Notes: a model not told the origin generated them from the sequence alone. A DNA stretch of 6,355 bases from CAYHZL01 sp964361075 (GCA_964361075.1 CAYHZL010000193.1:1-6355); one strand, 5' to 3'. Numbered from the stretch's first letter, positions 1-6,277 are shown. Made by a program: numbers and translations.

Positions 1-19
1 AGCGAATGTTTTTTATGAG

Positions 20-43
20 CGAAGTTCCAACGGAATGCCTTCG
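20..43. other. Imperfect hairpin downstream of the cluster, possible weak terminator
   Basis: CGAAG (20-24) pairs with CTTCG (39-43) and TTCC (25-28) with GGAA (32-35), with AAC as loop and TGC as a bulge. On the plus strand it is followed within about ten nt by a T-rich stretch (51-60), so it might end a transcript from a gene left of the window; on the minus strand no T-tract follows. It could equally be part of the same repeat element as 72-99. Confidence 0.3.
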
Positions 44-71
44 GCACAATCTTTTTCTTCAAATTTAGAAG

Positions 72-99
72 ATTGCTTCGGCAAAAAACGCCTCGCAAT
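72..99. repeat. Hairpin of the GATTGCTTCG...CTCGCAATGAC intergenic repeat type
   Basis: ATTGC (72-76) pairs with GCAAT (95-99) and GGC (80-82) with GCC (90-92), separated by a small internal loop and an A-rich apical loop. The flanks GATTGCTTCGGC and CTCGCAATGAC resemble a short palindromic repeat that I recall from intergenic regions of many environmental and Bacteroidota-like genomes. It lies just downstream of the cluster. I see no T-tract on the minus strand that would make it a standard terminator. Confidence 0.5.
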
Positions 100-156
100 G
101 ACTGCCAAAAGAATATTTCAGCGAGAACTAATTAAAGTGGCACTAGCACAAGAAAT

Positions 157-957
157 TTAATCTCCGTCACTTTCACCGCGCGGATGACAACGATAGCACG
201 CGCTGCTTTGATAGACATATCCTCGTTTACCCTGATGTTTGCTATCCACTTTGGATTTTGAATGCTCGTGACAATTAATGCATTCAAACGCCGCATAGTT
301 CGATTGATTGGTATGACAATCACTGCAACTGCCCCAGCGTCCGGGACTGTGTTTTGCACCTGCACTAATTGGAAAATAATTATCATGCGGAAAAAAAACT
401 GCCGGCTGCCATGTCAACGCACGATGACACATCGCGCAATCAATCGGAAATTTTGCTGTACGATGATCCGGATTTTTTGTTGCATCATACACTTTTTGAT
501 GGCATGCAATACATTGTATCAGCGTACCGCGAAATTTATTATTCGTGTGGCATTGCAAACATGCAACAGCATCATGCGCGCCGCGAGTTGGAAACTGTGT
601 TTTGTTATGATCAAAATTTGCTAACCACGATTGTGCATCGTTTGTATGACACTGCAAACAGTCAGTACTAAATCCTGTCTTGCGATGATCAATGAACGCC
701 GTAACATCATACTCTTTTTTATGACAAACAAAACATTGCGGCGATGTACCGGCAAACCGTAACGAAGTATGACACGTTTTACAATCAGCAACTTTATGCT
801 GACCATACAACACAAATACTGTGGTTGAATGGTCAAACTTCATCGGCGCATTTAATTCTTTCCATGATGTTGTTGTGTGGCAATCAACGCACTGCAGAGA
901 AAGCGGACCATGCGGCGATTGCTGCGCACGCACATCTATGCAACACATCATCAACAC
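157..957 (-). CDS. 10-haem c-type cytochrome, short paralogue of the 28-haem protein
   Basis: A 266-codon reading frame with ten CxxCH motifs (C23, C59, C75, C100, C133, C149, C174, C211, C226, C254). Its N-cap (QQSPHGPLS, CVDCH, SWKEL) and C-cap (KHSPGRW, CSDCH, CINCHEH, CYRCHP) closely match those of the 28-haem protein next door, but it has only two of the three-haem modules instead of eight. The start is doubtful. The earliest usable codon in this frame is GTG at 957, which leaves a short signal region without basic residues and no Shine-Dalgarno. A GTG at 980 has GAGG eight nt upstream and encodes the start of a good signal peptide, but it is out of frame by one base across a run of ten T. 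If the run were eleven T the product would begin MKIFFFLIVLMMCCIDVRA, with cleavage before QQ. So the gene may be misassembled by one base, slippage-expressed, or truncated at the export signal. Probably exported and functionally allied to the 28-haem protein. Confidence 0.8.
   Translation of the reverse strand: MLMMCCIDVRAQQSPHGPLSLQCVDCHTTTSWKELNAPMKFDHSTTVFVLYGQHKVADCKTCHTSLRFAGTSPQCFVCHKKEYDVTAFIDHRKTGFSTDCLQCHTNDAQSWLANFDHNKTQFPTRGAHDAVACLQCHTNNKFRGTLIQCIACHQKVYDATKNPDHRTAKFPIDCAMCHRALTWQPAVFFPHDNYFPISAGAKHSPGRWGSCSDCHTNQSNYAAFECINCHEHSKSKVDSKHQGKRGYVYQSSACYRCHPRGESDGD
328..783 (-). repeat. Two copies of the three-haem module in the 10-haem gene
   Basis: Residues 59-132 and 133-210 of the 10-haem protein each hold CxxCH-11-CxxCH-20-CxxCH, as in the 28-haem protein. 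The first unit has a 28-residue instead of a 27-residue linker (NFDHNKTQFPTRGAH is recognisable), and the second runs into the C-cap through a longer linker containing GAKHSPGRW. Sequence divergence from the neighbouring gene's modules is clear, so this is not a very recent partial copy. Confidence 0.85.
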
Positions 958-963
958 AATCAG

Positions 964-973
964 AAAAAAAAAA
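964..973 (-). other. Ten-T homopolymer in the signal-peptide region, putative slippage or indel site
   Basis: On the coding strand, GTG (980-978), AAAA and ten T are followed by CTGATTGTG. Translating from GTG 980 stops after six codons (MKIFFF, TGA), whereas one added T joins a complete signal peptide to the cytochrome frame. Homopolymers of this length are known sites of polymerase slippage and of sequencing or assembly errors; the sequence alone cannot tell which applies. Confidence 0.55.
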
Positions 974-985
974 TTTTCACTTCAT

Positions 986-992
986 CCGCCTC
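986..992 (-). promoter_or_regulatory. Shine-Dalgarno-like GAGGCGG before the 10-haem gene
   Basis: GAGG at 992-989 lies 8 nt before GTG 980 but about 31 nt before GTG 957. An ATG at 985 is too close and opens only a two-codon frame (ATG AAG TGA). The site therefore supports initiation at 980 and thereby the idea that the frame changes in the downstream T run. Confidence 0.45.
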
Positions 993-994
993 AC

Positions 995-3142
995 TTATCT
1001 TCCTTGCGGATGGCAGCGATAACATGCGTTGCTGTCGTACGAATATCCACTTTTGCCGCTATGTTCTTTGTCCATCTCTGTTTTATTGTGTTCATGGCAC
1101 GTGATACACGAAAATACTTTTGCACTTGTAGGATTTGTGTGGCAATCGCTGCAAAGATTCCAACGCCCCGGACGATGTTTCGCCGATGAATTAATTGGGA
1201 AAAACGGTGTGTGGTCGAATGTTGATGGTTTCCACGCAGCCGTTGTATGACACGAATTACAATCCGTAGGATATTTTGCGGTCGCATGATTTGGATTAAT
1301 CGAATTATTGTAATCCGTACCATGACACGTGTAACAATCCGATGATGTGCCTGCATATTTTCCACCCACGTGGCATTTTGTACAGAGCGTTTGCACATGC
1401 GCACCGGTCAATTTGAAATTTGTTTTATTGTGGTCAAACGTTGCCGGTTTCCATGCCGTTGTTGTATGACACGCTGAACAATTGTGATCAAAATTTCCAG
1501 TCACGTGATTTGGATCTGTTACTCCATTAAAATTTGTTATATGGCACAAATAACAATCACTCGGCGTTCCTTTGTATTGTCCATTCTTGTGGCAGAATAA
1601 ACAGTCTGTTGTTTTGTGCGCACCAACCAATTGGAAATTTGTTTTATTGTGATCAAACGTCGCCGGCTTCCACGAATTCATCGAATGACATGTCATACAA
1701 TCATGCGAGAACTGTGCAGTTGTATGGTTCGGCGTAGTCGTCTTCGAAAAATCTTGTTGATGACATGTGAAACAATCTGTCGCCAATCCTTTGTATTGTC
1801 CATTCTTGTGGCACAAAGAACAGTCTGTTGTTTTGTGCGCACCAACCAATTGGAAATTTGTTTTGTTGTGGTCAAACGTTGCCGGCTTCCACAAATTCAT
1901 CGAATGACATGTTGTGCAATCATGCGAGAACTGTGCAATAGCATGATTCGGATTGAATGCTTTTATATACGCCGATTGATGACATGAATAACAATCTAAT
2001 GGCAAGCCATTATATTGTCCTCTATGATGACATGACGAACAGTCTGCCGTTTTGTGCGCACCAAGCAATTGAAAGTCAGTTTTATTGTGATCGAATGTTG
2101 ATGGTTTCCACACGTTTATAGAATGGCATGAAAGACATTCGTGCGAAAGTTTTGCCGCTTGATGATCCGGCATTAATGTTTTTGCAAACGCCTGCTGATG
2201 GCAGGTAAAACAATCATTCGCTGTTCCTTTGAAATGTCCGCTTACATGGCACGATGCACATTCAACCGAAACGTGAGCACCGCTAAGTTTAAAATTTGTT
2301 TTTGCATGATCAAAAGTTGACGGCTTCCAACTAGTATGAGTGTGGCACGATAAACACTCATGTGAAAATTGTGCTGTCGTATGATTCGGTGATGTTGTTT
2401 TCGAAAAATTTTGGAGATGACATGTAAAACAATCTGTCCTCAATCCTTTGAACTGCCCGTTCTTGTGGCACGAAGAACATTCCACCACAACGTGAGCACC
2501 CACAAGTTGGAAATTTGTTTTTTTGTGATCGAAAGATGACGGCTTCCAATTATTGGTATTATGGCAATTCAAACAATCGTGATTGAATTGTGCAGTTCTA
2601 TGATTCGGTGTTGTTGTTTGGTTGTAGATTTGTTGATGGCAAGAATAACAATCGCTCGGCAAACCTGCAAAGCGATTTCCCGTGTGGCACGTTGCACAAT
2701 CAATTGATTGGTGCGCACCAACTAATTGAAAATTTGTTTTTGCATGTTGAAATAACGACGGCTGCCACCCATTCAACGTATGGCACGCTGCGCAGTCATG
2801 AGAAAATTTCCCCAGTTGATGATTCGGCACCAGCGCTTTCGTGAAATCTTTTTGATGGCAGGCAAAACATGCTGTCGGTGTACCGGAAAATATTTTTGTT
2901 GTATGGCATTGCAAGCACGCAACATTGCTGTGTTGTCCCTGCAACGCAAACGCAGTTGTTGAATGATTGAAACGCATTGGCGTTGCCAATTCTTTCCATG
3001 ATGCAGTTGTATGGCAATCAGTGCAGGTAATCGAAAGCGGACCATGCGGCGATTGCTGCGCCTGCATACGCAAAAAGAAAAACGGCATCGCACAAAAAAA
3101 CAGTACGATTTTTTTCAATTTGTTTGATGGCAATCTATACAT
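995..3142 (-). CDS. 28-haem c-type cytochrome built from eight tandem three-haem modules
   Basis: A 715-residue exported cytochrome with 28 CxxCH motifs. Order: signal peptide (to about residue 29), N-cap with one haem (C40), eight modules from C76 to about residue 663, and a C-cap with three haems (664-668, 679-683, 707-711). Each module is CxxCH-11-CxxCH-20-CxxCH-27, 73 residues, with WKPxxFDHxKTNFxLxGAH after the third haem and PNH and SHD before it; these extra histidines are likely distal ligands for bis-His haems. The ATG at 3142 has GGGA five nt upstream and overlaps the preceding gene by 28 nt. A TTG at 3118, overlapping that gene's stop as TTGA, would give an even more typical signal peptide (MKKIVLFF...), so the start is uncertain by 8 codons. 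Mature sequence begins QQSPHG, as in the downstream 10-haem protein. No porin partner is visible. Likely a long electron wire in periplasm or extracellular space; location is inference. Confidence 0.88.
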   Translation of the reverse strand: MYRLPSNKLKKIVLFFCAMPFFFLRMQAQQSPHGPLSITCTDCHTTASWKELATPMRFNHSTTAFALQGQHSNVACLQCHTTKIFSGTPTACFACHQKDFTKALVPNHQLGKFSHDCAACHTLNGWQPSLFQHAKTNFQLVGAHQSIDCATCHTGNRFAGLPSDCYSCHQQIYNQTTTPNHRTAQFNHDCLNCHNTNNWKPSSFDHKKTNFQLVGAHVVVECSSCHKNGQFKGLRTDCFTCHLQNFSKTTSPNHTTAQFSHECLSCHTHTSWKPSTFDHAKTNFKLSGAHVSVECASCHVSGHFKGTANDCFTCHQQAFAKTLMPDHQAAKLSHECLSCHSINVWKPSTFDHNKTDFQLLGAHKTADCSSCHHRGQYNGLPLDCYSCHQSAYIKAFNPNHAIAQFSHDCTTCHSMNLWKPATFDHNKTNFQLVGAHKTTDCSLCHKNGQYKGLATDCFTCHQQDFSKTTTPNHTTAQFSHDCMTCHSMNSWKPATFDHNKTNFQLVGAHKTTDCLFCHKNGQYKGTPSDCYLCHITNFNGVTDPNHVTGNFDHNCSACHTTTAWKPATFDHNKTNFKLTGAHVQTLCTKCHVGGKYAGTSSDCYTCHGTDYNNSINPNHATAKYPTDCNSCHTTAAWKPSTFDHTPFFPINSSAKHRPGRWNLCSDCHTNPTSAKVFSCITCHEHNKTEMDKEHSGKSGYSYDSNACYRCHPQGR
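1166..2917 (-). repeat. Eight in-frame tandem repeats of 219 bp (73-aa three-haem module)
   Basis: Units read 2917-2699, 2698-2480, 2479-2261, 2260-2042, 2041-1823, 1822-1604, 1603-1385 and 1384-1166. The last unit runs into a four-residue-longer linker to the C-cap. The first seven have exactly the same spacing of all three CxxCH motifs, with no indel. Nucleotide identity is highest between neighbouring units in the 3' half: 1787-1937 and 1568-1718 differ at only about 10 of 151 positions by eye, mostly transitions. Outer units are more diverged. The pattern indicates growth by unequal recombination of whole modules, under strong constraint on length. Confidence 0.92.
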
Positions 3143-4752
3143 GCTATTCCCAATGGTTTGTAGCGAACTATTTTTCGCTGATGTACAGTAACAATTTTAT
3201 GGCATTTTTCACACTGAACATTTGCGTGCTTTCCCGACAATGCAAATTGAGATTGTTTCTCATGGTTAAATAATAACGCTTTCCAACTTTTCTCTGTGTG
3301 ACATTTATCGCATTGGGTACTACCCGCAATTGCAAATTGCTGTTCGTGTTCATCGGCGTGGCAATCATAGCAGCGCGTAACAGTCCCCACATATTGTACA
3401 GCAATATTTTTATCGTCTGTTTTCTTGTGGCATTTTGAACATTCGATCGTTGCATGTTTCCCTCGCAGCGAAAATTTTGTTTTGTCGTGCGAGAATGTTG
3501 TGGTCTGCCACGATTCTGTTGTGTGGCATGTTTCGCAGCCGTTCGTCATCTTTGCGGTGAATTGTCCTTTGTGAATATCGCTATGGCAAGTCGTGCAGTC
3601 AATTTTATTTTCCCAATGAAATTGCCGCGTACTTTTTGCATTTACTTTTCCTGCTTCGTGGCATTTCGCGCATGGTGTTGCAAGATGTCCGCCACTCAGA
3701 GCAAATTTTGTTTTTGCATGCTCAAGCGCTGAAAATTGCACAACCGTAAATCCATTTTCTGTATGGCACGTTTCGCACTTCCCACCATCCACACGTCTGT
3801 CGAATTGTTTTGCGTGCGCATCGGCGTGGCAATCTTTACATTGCCGAAATTTTGTAATATGAAATCCTAATTCGCCGCTAACATTTTTTGCTTTCGGATT
3901 TTTTGAATGGCACTGTTCGCATTTCACATTGGCGTGTTTTCCTTTCAATGGAAATTGTGTCGCTGCATGATTAAACTGCGATCCTTTTACTTGATGAAAA
4001 TCATCTGTCGTATGACATTGCGCGCACGCCTGTTGGAATTTTCCTTTGTGCGGATCGGTGTGACATGATTCGCACGTACCAAATTCCATTTTCACATAGT
4101 GCACTGTTTTTCCATCCGCAAGTTTATTTTTATGGCATTGCAGACATTCAACTTTTTCATGCTTCCCCGTTAATTGAAACTTGGCGTGCGCGTGTGAGAA
4201 TTTTGTTGCCGGCTTCCACTGCTCAAATGTATGACACGTTGCGCATTGCTGCGAAAGCTGTCCGCGATGTTGATCTTGATGACACGAAAGACAATCTTGC
4301 GAAAGTCCCATCATTGTTTTCTGTTTTCGCTTGTCGGCAAAAGCCTGAATATCTTTTGCGGAAATCTTATCTTTTGTATGACATTTTTCGCATTCTATCT
4401 TCCCATGTTTTCCTTCTAACACATAACCAACTGAAGAATGGTTGAACGCTTTTTTGTCGAACCGAATTATTTCGAATTGCAGACCATGGTGTTCTTTATG
4501 ACATTCAAAACATTGCTTTGCGCCAATTGTCGAGTGAAATCCTTTTTTCTGTTCGATGCGTGTTTTTATTTCACGATGACAAGAAAAACAATTATCATCC
4601 GAAAGCGCTTTGCCTACCGAATGGCATTGTGTACAATGATCAACTCCTTCAAGATTTGCATGAGCGGCAGAAAGTTCACCGGGAGAAATTTGCGCGAATG
4701 AAATTTGATACAGCGAACACAATAAAAAAAATACCACACCATAGTTGAACAT
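3115..4752 (-). CDS. 20-haem c-type cytochrome, exported, lysine-rich
   Basis: A 545-residue protein with 20 CxxCH motifs (first at residues 40-44, last at 538-542). I chose the ATG at 4752: it gives a clean signal peptide (residues 1-20, cleavage likely after SFA, before Q21) and has GGAAG five nt upstream; a TTG at 4764 is an alternative but only adds four residues. Residues 22-125 form a head region with four motifs, including CHKEHHG at 84-90, typical of cytochrome c3/c7-like proteins. From residue 154 on there is a repeating three-haem unit of variable length: CxxCH-xx-H-xGQF, then CxxCHT, then a W/F.H..F.L.GKH stretch leading to the next CxxCH; W180, W415 and W490 mark units. This is a diverged form of the module in the 28- and 10-haem proteins. 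The many lysines near haems suggest a soluble periplasmic carrier. Its 3' end overlaps the next gene. Partner and redox role are inferred; it could also be outer-surface exposed. Confidence 0.88.
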   Translation of the reverse strand: MFNYGVVFFLLCSLYQISFAQISPGELSAAHANLEGVDHCTQCHSVGKALSDDNCFSCHREIKTRIEQKKGFHSTIGAKQCFECHKEHHGLQFEIIRFDKKAFNHSSVGYVLEGKHGKIECEKCHTKDKISAKDIQAFADKRKQKTMMGLSQDCLSCHQDQHRGQLSQQCATCHTFEQWKPATKFSHAHAKFQLTGKHEKVECLQCHKNKLADGKTVHYVKMEFGTCESCHTDPHKGKFQQACAQCHTTDDFHQVKGSQFNHAATQFPLKGKHANVKCEQCHSKNPKAKNVSGELGFHITKFRQCKDCHADAHAKQFDRRVDGGKCETCHTENGFTVVQFSALEHAKTKFALSGGHLATPCAKCHEAGKVNAKSTRQFHWENKIDCTTCHSDIHKGQFTAKMTNGCETCHTTESWQTTTFSHDKTKFSLRGKHATIECSKCHKKTDDKNIAVQYVGTVTRCYDCHADEHEQQFAIAGSTQCDKCHTEKSWKALLFNHEKQSQFALSGKHANVQCEKCHKIVTVHQRKIVRYKPLGIACIDCHQTN

Positions 4753-4753
4753 C

Positions 4754-5341
4754 TTATCTTCCAATCGCGGTTAAACCTGATTTTGCTTTTTTTGCTTCTT
4801 CACTTGCAGGTGCGAGAGCGAGAATTTTTTTCCACCAGCGCGAAGCATCCTCTTTCTTTCCAAGCGTAGCATAAAGTGCACCCTTATTATAGAGAGCGGT
4901 TAAATTTTTCGAATTGTTATGAAGTAAACGGTCAGTAATTTCTAACGCTGCATCATATTTTTTCACCATAGAATAACAGACCGAAAGATCGAGCAACAGC
5001 GAATCATTCTTCGGCTGTAACCGGGCAGCTCGTTCAAAATATGGAATAGCATCACTCGCCTGATGTCCATCCATCAACAATGCTGCGAGCATTGAAAGGT
5101 GATCTGCATTACTCGGATTTTTTTCAACAGATTTTTTTAATTCTTCAACGCGCTGCACATACGTTTCATTCACATTGTTCTTTGACGGAGTTTCTGAAGA
5201 AGGATGAGGCGGAACGCGATCGTGCGTTACTGCCGGTTCGTTTACTTCCGTCGGTTGCTTTCTCCAAAAGAAAAGAGTGTACACAACCAGAGCGGCAACA
5301 ACAGCGCCTAGCAAAAGATATGTGATAGAGTTTCTTTTCAT
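4754..5341 (-). CDS. Membrane-anchored TPR protein, possible cytochrome c maturation or assembly factor
   Basis: A 195-residue protein when started at the ATG at 5341, 1 nt after the stop of the preceding gene; a start 10 codons upstream is open but would overlap that gene and put extra residues before the anchor. Residues 1-6 (MKRNSI) are basic and residues 7-25 form one hydrophobic helix followed by WRK, so the protein is likely an N-in signal anchor with its body in the periplasm. Residues 28-60 are a Pro/Ser/Asn-rich linker. Residues 78-111, 112-145 and 146-179 are three consecutive 34-residue TPR units, preceded by a helix at 61-75. It has no CxxCH. TPR domains of this layout occur in CcmI/NrfG-type proteins, which present apocytochromes to the haem ligation machinery. 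Placement between a membrane cytochrome and three very haem-rich cytochromes makes such a role, or scaffolding of the complex, reasonable. TPR assignment is firm; the role is inference. Confidence 0.75.
   Translation of the reverse strand: MKRNSITYLLLGAVVAALVVYTLFFWRKQPTEVNEPAVTHDRVPPHPSSETPSKNNVNETYVQRVEELKKSVEKNPSNADHLSMLAALLMDGHQASDAIPYFERAARLQPKNDSLLLDLSVCYSMVKKYDAALEITDRLLHNNSKNLTALYNKGALYATLGKKEDASRWWKKILALAPASEEAKKAKSGLTAIGR
4758..4762 (-). promoter_or_regulatory. Ribosome binding site GGAAG of the 20-haem gene
   Basis: GGAAG sits inside the last codons of the TPR gene, five nt before ATG 4752. It decides between this ATG and the TTG at 4764, which would lie upstream of the site. The overlap of the site with the TPR stop region implies translational coupling. 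Confidence 0.6.
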
Positions 5342-5342
5342 G

Positions 5343-6212
5343 TTACCAGATCCATGTATAACCAAATGCAACTGCTACACCAACATGAAGAATAAGAATA
5401 ACAAACATTATAATAGAGAATGGCAAATGAACTACATGCCAGTAATGAAAGAGATGTTGTATTTTTTCTAAAAATGCAATGCGCCGTTTCAGAACAATAT
5501 GTTGGCTGGCTACCCGCGCAATTTTTTTGATAACATGGTTGTCAACCGATTGACGCTGCAAGTAATTTTGAATTTTTTTAAGTTGCCTGCGGCGTGTGAT
5601 GTCGCTTTTAAAAAGAAACAACAGCATCTCGGAAGTAGTCATTTGTTCCAACGGCTTTTTTGAAACAGCAAGCGCATCAATTGATTGAATCATCTGCGGA
5701 ACTAAACCATATTCGTTTTCAAGCATCACAAGCAGTGCGCGGTTTTCTTCTTCAAGATCTTTTACCGTCAGTTCATTTCCTTGGATTCCTTTCGGAATTT
5801 GAACATATAAATACCTGCCAACTATTCCACTCGCCGCAACCGCCATCATACTCCAGAAACTAACAGCAACAATGCCGCCAAATTTGAATGTGGTATGATA
5901 CATCACCAGCATTGGTCCGAGCAGACAAAGAAAAATATGAAACTCCAACACGTTCTTAATCCTTCCAACTTGCGAAAACATTTTCACTCTTTTTCTACTG
6001 GAATACATCACTACTCCAACCATGATCATCGCAGTACCAACAATTCCAAAGCCGTGACTTTCAAATCCGCTTGGTTTCAAATTTTCGTAGCGAGGATGAA
6101 ACGGACGCTCCTGGTTCGGTAAAAAATAGTAATCGAAATTTCTCATCCAGATACTTGTAACAGCGAATACTCCTGTTATCACCAATATTAAAATATAAAT
6201 TCTGTGAACCAT
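5343..6212 (-). CDS. Putative di-haem b-type cytochrome membrane subunit (quinol-cytochrome c electron transfer)
   Basis: A 289-residue integral membrane protein with about five predicted helices: residues 4-22, 54-70, 91-107, 112-134 and 259-284. Helix 3 carries H92 and H106 and helix 5 carries H262 and H276. Both pairs are 14 residues apart, the spacing of the haem ligands in cytochrome b of bc complexes. Positive charges (residues 72-86 and 207-215) place those stretches in the cytoplasm, so helices 3 and 5 run parallel and H92-H262 plus H106-H276 could bind two stacked b-haems. Between helices 4 and 5 lies an unusual cytoplasmic insert of about 120 residues, charged and helical, probably partly coiled coil. 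The ATG start has no clear Shine-Dalgarno, but it is the first start after an AT-rich promoter-like region. It is the first gene of the cluster and ends 1 nt before the TPR gene start. Its place before three multiheme cytochromes suggests it links the quinone pool to them. I do not recognise a named family; the function is inferred from histidine pattern and context. Confidence 0.6.
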   Translation of the reverse strand: MVHRIYILILVITGVFAVTSIWMRNFDYYFLPNQERPFHPRYENLKPSGFESHGFGIVGTAMIMVGVVMYSSRKRVKMFSQVGRIKNVLEFHIFLCLLGPMLVMYHTTFKFGGIVAVSFWSMMAVAASGIVGRYLYVQIPKGIQGNELTVKDLEEENRALLVMLENEYGLVPQMIQSIDALAVSKKPLEQMTTSEMLLFLFKSDITRRRQLKKIQNYLQRQSVDNHVIKKIARVASQHIVLKRRIAFLEKIQHLFHYWHVVHLPFSIIMFVILILHVGVAVAFGYTWIW

Positions 6213-6230
6213 AGAATATCAAAAAAAATA

Positions 6231-6260
6231 ATTATAGAATTGTTTGTAATATAATAAGAA
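6231..6260 (-). promoter_or_regulatory. Putative sigma70-type promoter of the cytochrome cluster
   Basis: TATAAT at 6236-6231 is a perfect -10 hexamer. TTCTTA at 6260-6255 is a weak -35 with an 18-nt spacer. Transcription would start near 6224, leaving a leader of about a dozen nt before ATG 6212. The region is very AT-rich, so chance matches are likely. Confidence 0.35.
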
Positions 6261-6277
6261 AAAAATGCTGATTTTAC

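Noticed and set aside
100..156. Intrinsic terminator right after the 10-haem gene
   Set aside because: No GC-rich stem followed by a T-tract on the minus strand is visible between the stop and position 100; the hairpins further on lack a T-run on that strand.
938..957. Lipoprotein signal (LMMCC) at the start of the 10-haem protein
   Set aside because: The residues before the cysteines are Met, not the small residues of a lipobox, and the mature QQSPHG start shared with the 28-haem paralogue fits ordinary signal peptidase I cleavage.
1616..1987. Plus-strand open frames such as this one and others at 262-624, 821-1189 and 4065-4445
   Set aside because: They lie opposite cytochrome genes, their translations are low-complexity shadows of the CxxCH repeats (Cys/His/Met/Arg-rich), and they have no homology signal or ribosome binding site that I can see.
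1166..2917. Regular 219-bp periodicity that could suggest a CRISPR or satellite array
   Set aside because: The period is a multiple of three, the repeats are in frame and encode conserved CxxCH modules, and there are no short identical repeats with unique spacers.
4752..4764. TTG 4764 as the start of the 20-haem gene
   Set aside because: It lies upstream of the only good Shine-Dalgarno, adds two acidic residues to the signal peptide n-region and overlaps the TPR gene more; ATG 4752 fits better.
5343..6212. Assignment of the membrane protein as NrfD, PsrC or a HydC/FdnI-type cytochrome
   Set aside because: Helix number, the large cytoplasmic insert and the histidine spacing do not match those families as I know them.
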